NCBI RefSeq assembly: GCF_005116445.1
Contig: NZ_SWBQ01000001.1
Location: 186,001-250,000 of the forward strand
Source: Pedobacter frigoris
GTDB taxonomy: Bacteria; Bacteroidota; Bacteroidia; Sphingobacteriales; Sphingobacteriaceae
Direction of reading: 5' to 3'
DNA length: 64,000 bases
Below are positions 37,378 through 44,756 of this stretch, one piece after another. The first letter of the stretch is position 1, and the number at the start of each line of letters is the position of its first letter. The translations under genes were made by a program, and so were the position numbers. The notes below the pieces were generated by a model that was not told the DNA's origin, ran no database searches, and was given only the letters and a program-made list of their open reading frames with translations.

Positions 37378-40036
37378 TACCGGATGCCAATAAGATCGCC
37401 GATCCAATGATTAGTAAAATGTGAATTGGCATTCCGGCAGGTTCTATAGCCAGTTTCTGATCATGACCTATAAAAATCAGCGAGTCCCAGTAATAGGGAA
37501 GGTATTCCTGTTCGCCGTTTCTTTTACCATTTAGCCAATTTAGTTTGGACTGATGTAAAGCTTTGCTGATTTCCTTTCCATTGATCAGGTTTTGATACGT
37601 GTCAGCGGTAATGGCTGCAGCAGCTTCATCATTCACATTCCATAGACCTGCGATAGTTCCCTGCGTTCCTATTGCTGCAAATCCCCTGCTCAGACTAATG
37701 ATCCCTTCTCCTGAGGCCATAATGCCATCTGCAGTCCGGCAAGCGCTCAATACTACCAATGAAGGTGCTGTTTTGCGGGCCGATAGTTCAAACAAAAAGA
37801 CCTGGTTGTCTTCCAATGCAAGTGTTGGTTCCTGTTGGAGTCCGGAAAGATAGGAGTGCGTGCTGATGTGTAAAACGGAGGCTTTATCGAAGGCCTCAAA
37901 GAAGTGATTTACGTCAGCATCTTTGCCTGTTATAAAGTCGCCCGCCACCAGTTTTTTAATGGATTCGGCTTCTTTCGCTACTGCAGGAATGTACTTTGTT
38001 CCTTTGTTCTCGTGGGTAATGAACAGGCCCGCAAACGCCTTACTGTCGTTTTTTCTTTGCTCAGACTGATTCAGTAAAGTTTGTATCGAAAATGCGTAAG
38101 ATACGCTGGTTTTTTTGATCAGGTAAGGCCATGCGGAAATTGAAGGATTGTATTTGTCGTCGGTGATCAAGCCATCAAAAGACAGGTGTCCGAGTACCTC
38201 ATCAGGAATAATGATTACCTGCTGACTATTTTGCAATTCAAAATCAGCCAGTAGTGTTTTGTAAATCGCATTCGAAGCCATGAAAAACTGTTTAGGCTGA
38301 TCCAACATTGCAGCCGGACCATGACGATAAAAAGTGTTTACAAATTCGTTGATGGAATTCTTTACCGGCAATGCATTAACGATCTTTTTGATGTGTTTGA
38401 CCTGCCTGTTTTTTACCTCTATCACATAGATGACTTCTTTGCCCATAAAGAACTCGATGATGTGTGTTTGCTGAGGCAGTTTTTTCAGGACTCCGGATGA
38501 AGCCAGTTTTCTAGCTTCTGTTACGCTTCCCAAAGCCGGGTATTTCTCTCTCAACTGCTTCTCTACAGATTCCAGTTTGAATTTAAGATCGGCATTACTT
38601 TTACTCAACGACCTGATTTCTTCAGGATCCTGGAGCAACTGTTTTTCATTATATGTTATTGCCCGCTCTAAACGTTGTTTCGATAAAAACAAGCTGTCTT
38701 TGGTCTGCAGTGTGAGCTGCTGCTGGTTCCTCCTGATGTCATCCAGTAAAGTTCTTGCTTTGGTTTTTTCAATGATATCGAGAATTACCTCGGCATAGTG
38801 GTGTTGCTTTGTTTGTTCCAGCAGCTTAAAGGCGATCTCAATGGCCTTTTCGGCCATTTGTTTCGTTTCTCCCTGAAACCTTTGCTTGGTCTTTACATCA
38901 GCCAGTTCAAAACGGATCTTATCGACAGCAAACAATGACAGCCTGATGTTTTCAAGTGCCGATTGATCATCACCCAAACTTAAATAGGCAAGGGCTTTCT
39001 GATAGAAGACATCAATGATACGATTGTCGCCAAAAATAGCTGTTTCATTTACACTGCCTGATGGGCTCAATAAGCCAAACGTACTCAAAGTCTGATTGAA
39101 ATAATTGATCGCTTCTACTGCCTTACCCTGGTTCAGCTTAATTTTACCGAGTTCAGTAATGATATTTGCTTTCTCCCTTAGCCGGTTTCCTTTGTAGTAC
39201 TGGTTGTTTATTGAAAGTCCGAGATGATAGTATTTTTCTGCCGTGGTGTAGTTTCTTTTGGCCAGTTGCACATTACCCGCTGTGATGTAACTGCTGAGCA
39301 GCCAGTAGGCGGTTTGAATATCAAGTTGCAGTTTCTTTTGCCTGGCAATATTGGCGCTGATGATCTGTTCCGCATTTGAAAGATCGTTTTTATCTTTATA
39401 GATATCAGCCAGGGTATTGTCCAGCAAGATACGCACCCGTGAATTGGCCTGAGTTTTTGTGATCCCGAGCCTGATGGATTCTTCTGCTCTCTTAAAATCA
39501 CCCAAAGAGCGGTAAGATATGGCCATGTTGTTATAAGTAGAGGCAGCGAGCTCATTATCATGCTCTTTTATCGCAAAGTCCAGTATCTTCTGCTGAATAA
39601 ATAATGCTTTTTCATAATCGCCAAGCCTGGTATAGTTATTTGCCCAAGGTTTTAATATGTAGTCGGTGATTTCTATGTTCAGGTTATGCTTCGTCCAGTA
39701 ATTATAGGCATGCTCATAGCTGTTAATAGACTCTAAAATATTACCGGAAAATAGCTGATTGTATCCCTGGTTACTCAGGAGCATTAGCCAGGCACCGTGT
39801 TCGTCTGGCGTTTTAGCTTTTCTCCAGGCGTCCTGCTCAGTTTTCATTAAAAATGACAGGCTTTTCCTACGGTTAATGTTGCTGTGGTCTATTCTGGTGT
39901 AAAGCCAGTCGGTAAGGTTGTTGGTCTTTTTTAACGAATCTAAGGCGGTTTTAACGTGCTGTTCAGAATCCTTAGGAGCCTGGACCACAGTAAATGTGAG
40001 TAGTGAAACTAGTAAAAACCGGGTTAAAACTTCCAC
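37331..40036 (-). CDS. Membrane-anchored CHAT-domain peptidase with TPR repeats
   Basis: CHAT domains are caspase-like (clan CD) peptidase folds. Here a signal peptide (VLTRFLLVSLLTFTVVQA) is followed by about 350 residues of TPR-like helices (YNNMAISYRSLGDFKRAEES, YQKALAYLSLGDDQSALENI), a coiled linker, and then the CHAT domain at about 560-860. The likely dyad is H727 (VLHISTHSYLSG) and C766 (VVLSACRTADG, with GEGIISLSRGFAAIG and GLWNVND after it). A C-terminal membrane segment (ILLIIGSAILLASGIIYLAL) has a basic end. This predicts a peptidase held in the inner membrane and facing the periplasm. It starts 13 bases inside the 3' end of the PKD/barrel gene, so the two are coupled. Targets are unknown. 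Confidence 0.9.
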   Translation of the reverse strand: MEVLTRFLLVSLLTFTVVQAPKDSEQHVKTALDSLKKTNNLTDWLYTRIDHSNINRRKSLSFLMKTEQDAWRKAKTPDEHGAWLMLLSNQGYNQLFSGNILESINSYEHAYNYWTKHNLNIEITDYILKPWANNYTRLGDYEKALFIQQKILDFAIKEHDNELAASTYNNMAISYRSLGDFKRAEESIRLGITKTQANSRVRILLDNTLADIYKDKNDLSNAEQIISANIARQKKLQLDIQTAYWLLSSYITAGNVQLAKRNYTTAEKYYHLGLSINNQYYKGNRLREKANIITELGKIKLNQGKAVEAINYFNQTLSTFGLLSPSGSVNETAIFGDNRIIDVFYQKALAYLSLGDDQSALENIRLSLFAVDKIRFELADVKTKQRFQGETKQMAEKAIEIAFKLLEQTKQHHYAEVILDIIEKTKARTLLDDIRRNQQQLTLQTKDSLFLSKQRLERAITYNEKQLLQDPEEIRSLSKSNADLKFKLESVEKQLREKYPALGSVTEARKLASSGVLKKLPQQTHIIEFFMGKEVIYVIEVKNRQVKHIKKIVNALPVKNSINEFVNTFYRHGPAAMLDQPKQFFMASNAIYKTLLADFELQNSQQVIIIPDEVLGHLSFDGLITDDKYNPSISAWPYLIKKTSVSYAFSIQTLLNQSEQRKNDSKAFAGLFITHENKGTKYIPAVAKEAESIKKLVAGDFITGKDADVNHFFEAFDKASVLHISTHSYLSGLQQEPTLALEDNQVFLFELSARKTAPSLVVLSACRTADGIMASGEGIISLSRGFAAIGTQGTIAGLWNVNDEAAAAITADTYQNLINGKEISKALHQSKLNWLNGKRNGEQEYLPYYWDSLIFIGHDQKLAIEPAGMPIHILLIIGSAILLASGIIYLALKRLRPKVAH

Positions 40037-42060
40037 GTTAAATAAGTGATCAATCTGTTATTTGTGTTTTGTAAGGTAAACAAATATCTGAATCCTATCG
40101 ATGGCCCAACATGTACTTTCCCGATTTGAACATCGGCAAATAAAGTATTTTGAAAGTCGCTGAAATTGCTGCTGATCTTATCAAAAGATTCCTTGACAGT
40201 CAATGGTGTTCCAACTCCATTCGCACTCAATACTTCGTATAAGCTTTCTTTGGCTGGAGTGGACTGCTTGTTGATATTTAAAGAGACCAGTGTACCTGCT
40301 CCCGCACCGAAATACTTATTGAAATTATACCTGAGCTGCAATGGAACTATATTGATGGTCATTACTTTCACTTTTGCGGTACTGTCCGAATATTTTAGCC
40401 GGCCCTCTACTTGCTTGCCATTTACAAGCACTGGTACGATCCGGTCATTTCCCTCTGTTCTTTGTATCAGGTATTCTTTTTCAGCAAAGGAACTCGCGTA
40501 CAGTTCTAGCTGCCAGTAATACCTGTGCGGTGCATAAGGAGCCAATGTAGCACCAAAGGTGATGTTTTTTTGTCCGGCAAAAGGTGTATTGCCGCTTTCA
40601 AACGGAAATCCGTAGCCGGCTATAATTCCGGGCGATAAGCCCATCTTATACCTTCCTGCAGCTTTATTGGTATAAATAGGTTCATTTTTGTCAAATACAA
40701 TGGCCGCTCCGCTTTTAAAAGGAAGTTTCTTTGGCTTTACTTTAAAACCGATGCTGTATTCGATATAACCCATAGTGGAGTCGGCATCCTTTACACCTTT
40801 CTGTTGCATACCAGGCAGGTAAATGTTTTTGAATACAAAATGCACACTGTCGGCAGTGTGAACGGTATCCATCGCACTCTGATTGGCATAGGCCGAGTCG
40901 GCCATGATCAGTTTGGGTTTTGAATCCAGGATTTTAATGCTGTTCATATCCAGCACTTCAGCAATAGCTACGCCCACATCTACTTTTTTTGCGGGACCCT
41001 TTCCCGTATTTTGAAACCTTACTTTATAAGTAAGCTGCTTTTTCTTGCCTGTGAACCTATAGTTCATTCGGCTGTTTTTCAGCATCATCTTATTTGGGTC
41101 ATGTGAGGCTACAATCTGCAGTTCCATGGTAAAGAACTCGGTAGTGGCCAAAGGGTTATCAGGGACGAACATACCCGTTAGCTTTACCACGGCGTTGGTA
41201 TCCTTGATCATCTCAGGTGTAGTCTTGAATTGCATGAACAGGAACCTTTCCTCGCCAGCCTTAAGTTCCTCAAACTTCCAGCTTTCGGTAGTTCTGAATG
41301 CAGCCATTTTTTCGCGGATCAAAGCCGTACCATCGGGATCCAGTACAGCAGCGTCAAAATCGGGAATATTGGGTCCGCCAATGGCATAAAAAGGATGTGC
41401 TGAAACAGCGGGTTTTAAAGCGGCAAATGTGCCCTCTTTTTCAATGGTTGTCTTTTTCTCATTGTTGTAAGCTCTCGTCTCTACCAGGGCGAAATTGTCT
41501 TTGGTAAATTCCTTGTCGTTATAGAAGACAGATAGGGTGCCATTTAAGCTGGCAAGTCCACTCTCCCGTTTATTCTTATAGCCCAGGATCAGCATCATGT
41601 CTTCTCCAGGTTTAGGCATGCAATTCGTCTTAATTTCTATTGATCCTCCGGATTTAAAAAATGAAGGTTCAGTATGGCTTGAAGCCAAAATTGGTCTACT
41701 GCTTCCGGGTTTTAAGGGTTTTGGTCTTGAGGGAGGTGGTTTTCCATCATCATAGCTGTTGGTTGCAAACAGGCGAACGTTGTAAAGTAACGAGTCGGGA
41801 TATTGATGTTCAGGTTCTTTTTCAAAGGAAAATTTACCATCCCCAAATTCCCAGAAATAGGTGTAGAATGGTTCCGGTGCACCGGCTATTGGCCTCAAAG
41901 GCCTCAAAACAGAACTAAATTTAACTATGCCATTCTCGATCTTGTGGTTGATGATGGCAGGCACAGTATCGGCAGCAACTATCTTAGGGGGGATAGGCTG
42001 GGTTTGTGCTCCGGCAGTTCCGAAACACAGGAGAGAGATTGCGCAAAGTAAATTTTTCAT
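40024..42060 (-). CDS. Secreted PKD-domain protein with predicted outer-membrane barrel
   Basis: A signal peptide begins at the second ATG (MKNLLCAISLLCFGTAGAQ), which is preferred to the upstream one seven codons earlier. A PKD fold follows (FYTYFWEFGDGKFSFEKEPE with HQYPDSLLYNVRLFA), then a Pro-rich stretch (PPPSRPKPLKPGSSRP), a long beta-rich middle with a DUF11-like module (LTYKVRFQNTGKGPAKKVDVG), and a C-terminal region of alternating residues ending in an aromatic (LITYLTWKF), typical of a small outer-membrane barrel. The family function is unknown. Its coupling with the CHAT peptidase suggests it displays, recognises or is processed by that enzyme; this is inference. Confidence 0.8.
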   Translation of the reverse strand: MKNLLCAISLLCFGTAGAQTQPIPPKIVAADTVPAIINHKIENGIVKFSSVLRPLRPIAGAPEPFYTYFWEFGDGKFSFEKEPEHQYPDSLLYNVRLFATNSYDDGKPPPSRPKPLKPGSSRPILASSHTEPSFFKSGGSIEIKTNCMPKPGEDMMLILGYKNKRESGLASLNGTLSVFYNDKEFTKDNFALVETRAYNNEKKTTIEKEGTFAALKPAVSAHPFYAIGGPNIPDFDAAVLDPDGTALIREKMAAFRTTESWKFEELKAGEERFLFMQFKTTPEMIKDTNAVVKLTGMFVPDNPLATTEFFTMELQIVASHDPNKMMLKNSRMNYRFTGKKKQLTYKVRFQNTGKGPAKKVDVGVAIAEVLDMNSIKILDSKPKLIMADSAYANQSAMDTVHTADSVHFVFKNIYLPGMQQKGVKDADSTMGYIEYSIGFKVKPKKLPFKSGAAIVFDKNEPIYTNKAAGRYKMGLSPGIIAGYGFPFESGNTPFAGQKNITFGATLAPYAPHRYYWQLELYASSFAEKEYLIQRTEGNDRIVPVLVNGKQVEGRLKYSDSTAKVKVMTINIVPLQLRYNFNKYFGAGAGTLVSLNINKQSTPAKESLYEVLSANGVGTPLTVKESFDKISSNFSDFQNTLFADVQIGKVHVGPSIGFRYLFTLQNTNNRLITYLTWKF

Positions 42061-42098
42061 CCTGAGTAATAAAATTAACAATATTATCTAGAATAACT

Positions 42099-42135
42099 AA
42101 AAAAAGATAAAGCCCTAATCAAAGGACTTTATCTT
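42099..42135 (-). terminator. Terminator after the lipoprotein gene
   Basis: On the minus strand AAGATAAAG (42135-42127) pairs with CTTTATCTT (42112-42104), extended by an imperfect CC/GG pair, and is followed by a T-run (42105-42099). It lies 23 bases after the lipoprotein stop and 39 bases before the PKD-protein start, so the PKD/CHAT pair may need its own promoter or read-through. Confidence 0.75.
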
Positions 42136-42157
42136 AAGGTGTATTTATAAGCAGATG

Positions 42158-43141
42158 TTAGTAATTATCCAGACTATTTATGGCAGCTTGCACAGCAGCT
42201 TCAGTAGTTTCAGTTAAGCTAAGGGTAATGTTCTGATTCGCTGTGATTGTAGTTTCAACGGCAGTATAGTAGAATTTGCCATCTTTGATAGAGAAAGAGA
42301 ACATGCGACCTTGAGAACCGATAGGCATCATGTTGTCATAACTTTTTACTTTATTAGCACCATCAGGAGTATACAATTGAGCAACTACATTGCTGCCTTT
42401 AGCACAGAAGTATACATAGGTTTCGCCGCTATAAGAATGGAAGCTGGCCATCGATCCGGGATTGTTCAGTACTTCAACCCTTACCGTAGTTTTAGGATTT
42501 GCATAGTTATAAAATACGTCACAGTTGATCCATCCCAGGTTTCCAAAGTTAAAGGTAAACGTACTTGCAACTGCATTTACTTCTACATTCACGCCGTTAG
42601 CTTTGCGTGGTGCCTGCCATGCCATTTGAGCAGCATCACCAGCTACCAGAGGTTTGTCATTCTGGTCTACACCTTGCCAAAGCTGTGTAACACCGTCACG
42701 TTTAGCAGGAATGGCAACCTGAATCGGTACAGCCAGGTTTTGGTCAACACTAGCACCGTTAGATTTTACATCAATAAAAACAAAGCCGTCAGAAGCAAGA
42801 GGAGCGCCTGAAAAATGATTTGTATTTGCACCAGTTAATATGACTGCACTTCTTTTCAATACTTCATAAGCCTCTACAGTGACACTACCTGTTACCGGTA
42901 CACCTCCCTTAGTTAATGAACCCGCAGGGAAAGTTACTTTAGTTCCGTCAAGGAAAGTTACGCTCTGAGGAAGTGCTGAAGCGTTGATTTCCTTAGTTTG
43001 TTTTTGAGCACCAAATTTAGCTGTAAATTCCTTAGCTGAATTTACAGTGTTACTTCTTACGCTGCCATTTTCTTTTTTACAAGCCAGACCTAAAGAGATC
43101 AATGCGATAAATAATGCTGATGTTAAGTTGAACTTTTTCAT
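42158..43141 (-). CDS. Hypothetical lipoprotein
   Basis: The start at 43141 gives a lipoprotein signal, MKKFNLTSALFIALISLGLAC, hence C21 lipidated, followed by Lys-Lys. The frame extends 18 codons upstream without a signal-like sequence, so the inner ATG is chosen. The mature part is beta-rich (VTFLDGTKVTFPAGSLTKGG, VTGSVTVEAYEVLKRSAVIL), resembling surface or adhesin-like sandwich proteins of Bacteroidota. The early stretch with FPAGSL recalls ZU5-like domains. No enzyme motif was seen. Its neighbours are the PKD/CHAT genes downstream and a divergent sigma factor. Confidence 0.75.
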   Translation of the reverse strand: MKKFNLTSALFIALISLGLACKKENGSVRSNTVNSAKEFTAKFGAQKQTKEINASALPQSVTFLDGTKVTFPAGSLTKGGVPVTGSVTVEAYEVLKRSAVILTGANTNHFSGAPLASDGFVFIDVKSNGASVDQNLAVPIQVAIPAKRDGVTQLWQGVDQNDKPLVAGDAAQMAWQAPRKANGVNVEVNAVASTFTFNFGNLGWINCDVFYNYANPKTTVRVEVLNNPGSMASFHSYSGETYVYFCAKGSNVVAQLYTPDGANKVKSYDNMMPIGSQGRMFSFSIKDGKFYYTAVETTITANQNITLSLTETTEAAVQAAINSLDNY

Positions 43142-43319
43142 GATTTCATATTTTAAAAATTGCTTACTCTTTTCAGGCTTTTCAGCGTCCGCCATTTATG
43201 TGATTCGAATAGATATCAATGACGTTTGAATTTTGTTACCCCCTGTTTCGATATTTTTTTACCGCACTATCAAAAGAAGTTATAAATTAGTGCCGGTATC
43301 CTTTATATAACCACCGCCA

Positions 43320-43889
43320 ATGGCCAAAAACATACATTCAGATCAGCGTTATATTATCGGATTGGTAAACAATGACGCCGTGATCATCAATGAGATCTAT
43401 AAACGTTGTGCTGCCAAAGTCAAATCCTGGATTACCTTTAATAATGGGAGTGAAGATGATGCTGCCGATATATTTCAGGAAGCACTGATGGATGTTTACC
43501 GGCAGGCTAAATACAAATCACTGGAGCTTACCTGTCCCATCGAACCTTATATCTTGCTGATATGCAAGCGCAAATGGCTGAATGAAATCAAAAAAAAATC
43601 AATTCTACCGGTAACAAATAGCGAGGAGGATTTATTACATATCGGAGAAGATACTTTTGCTAACGCAGATGAGCTTGAAAACCAGGAGGCACAGTCCAAA
43701 TTGTTTTTTAGGGCATTTGAGAAATTAGGAGATCGTTGCAGGGAGATCATAGAATGGAGCATGAAAGGAGAAGCACAGGAAAAGGTTGCTGAATCTTTGG
43801 GTGTCACCTATGGTTACCTGAGAAAAAAGAAATCTGAATGCATGGCTTCTCTGATAAAATTGGTTCAATCTTATAAAACGGAAGAATGA
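43320..43889 (+). CDS. ECF-type RNA polymerase sigma factor
   Basis: Region 2 at about 20-85 (EIYKRCAAKVKSWITFNNGS, DDAADIFQEALMDVYRQ) and region 4 at about 130-180 (LFFRAFEKLGDRCREIIEWS, EKVAESLGVTYGYLRKKKSE). It is 189 residues, with no region 3. It differs from the SusCD-linked sigma factor at 15.2-15.8 kb. It overlaps the next gene by four bases (ATGA), which makes that membrane protein the likely anti-sigma partner. It is divergent from the lipoprotein and the PKD/CHAT genes with a 178-base gap, which suggests they are its targets. Confidence 0.9.
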   Translation: MAKNIHSDQRYIIGLVNNDAVIINEIYKRCAAKVKSWITFNNGSEDDAADIFQEALMDVYRQAKYKSLELTCPIEPYILLICKRKWLNEIKKKSILPVTNSEEDLLHIGEDTFANADELENQEAQSKLFFRAFEKLGDRCREIIEWSMKGEAQEKVAESLGVTYGYLRKKKSECMASLIKLVQSYKTEE

Positions 43890-44662
43890 TGAATGAGGAG
43901 AAATTATTAACTGTTGCCCGTTACCTTGAGGGTGATATGGAGCTTCAGGAAAAAGAAGGGTTTGCGGTACAACTGGAGGCTGATGCAGAACTTCAACAAT
44001 TAGTTGCTGAATACAACAATATTCACCAAACCTTAAAAATGAAGATTGCACCTTCTGTGGAAGATAAAAATGTACAGGTGACACTGGAAACATTGAATAA
44101 ACAATATTTTAATTCGGCTGATTTAATTAAAGATTTGCCTGCTGAACAGAGAGCAGATGTGCCGGTAGCAAAACTATCTATAGCACCATACCTGAAATGG
44201 ATGAGTATAGCCGCTGTTTTGGTGATCGGTCTACTGATCTGGGCACCTTGGTCGGCCAGTCTATATGAGAAATATGGCATCAGTAAAGAAATGTCTGTAG
44301 CAGAGCGTGGTGCAGACCAGCCAAACTCACTTGAGAAAGCAGCTGCGTTGTACAATGCAAAAGACTATGCAGGAGCACGTAAAATATTACAGCCAATGTA
44401 TATGGAGACTCCTCAAAATACACTGCTGGCTTATTACTTTGCCATCACTTTAGTCGAAACAGGTAAAGAAGCAGAAGCTCGTACCGTGTTTTTAAAGCTT
44501 TACAACGGGGAGTCGGTGTTTAAATACGATGCTGCTTATTATACTGCACTTAGTTTCTTAAAGCAGGAAAATGAAAAGGATGCACGTACCTGGCTGGAGA
44601 AAATCCCTGAAGGAACAGCAAATTATACGCAGGCACAGGAGCTGATCAGTAAGTTGAAATAG
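43886..44662 (+). CDS. Membrane TPR protein, putative anti-sigma factor
   Basis: The N-terminal 100 residues are cytoplasmic and helical and resemble anti-sigma N-termini (LLTVARYLEGDMELQEKEGF). One membrane segment lies at about 103-123 (YLKWMSIAAVLVIGLLIWAPW). The periplasmic part carries two or three TPR-like repeats (EKAAALYNAKDYAGARKIL, YAITLVETGKEAEARTVF approximately, AYYTALSFLKQENEKDARTW). Translationally coupled to the sigma gene. The role is inferred from topology and context; it is not a FecR homologue. Confidence 0.78.
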   Translation: MMNEEKLLTVARYLEGDMELQEKEGFAVQLEADAELQQLVAEYNNIHQTLKMKIAPSVEDKNVQVTLETLNKQYFNSADLIKDLPAEQRADVPVAKLSIAPYLKWMSIAAVLVIGLLIWAPWSASLYEKYGISKEMSVAERGADQPNSLEKAAALYNAKDYAGARKILQPMYMETPQNTLLAYYFAITLVETGKEAEARTVFLKLYNGESVFKYDAAYYTALSFLKQENEKDARTWLEKIPEGTANYTQAQELISKLK

Positions 44663-44756
44663 GATTTTGCAGAATAATAAGTGATACCTGCCGTCTGCTC
44701 AATGAGGTCAAAAGCAACGAATAGCTTTGTGTTTTTTTGTTTCAAATCTTAAAAAT

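Noticed and set aside
42311..42811. 166-residue frame on the plus strand
   Set aside because: Antisense to the lipoprotein gene, which has a clear signal and lipobox.
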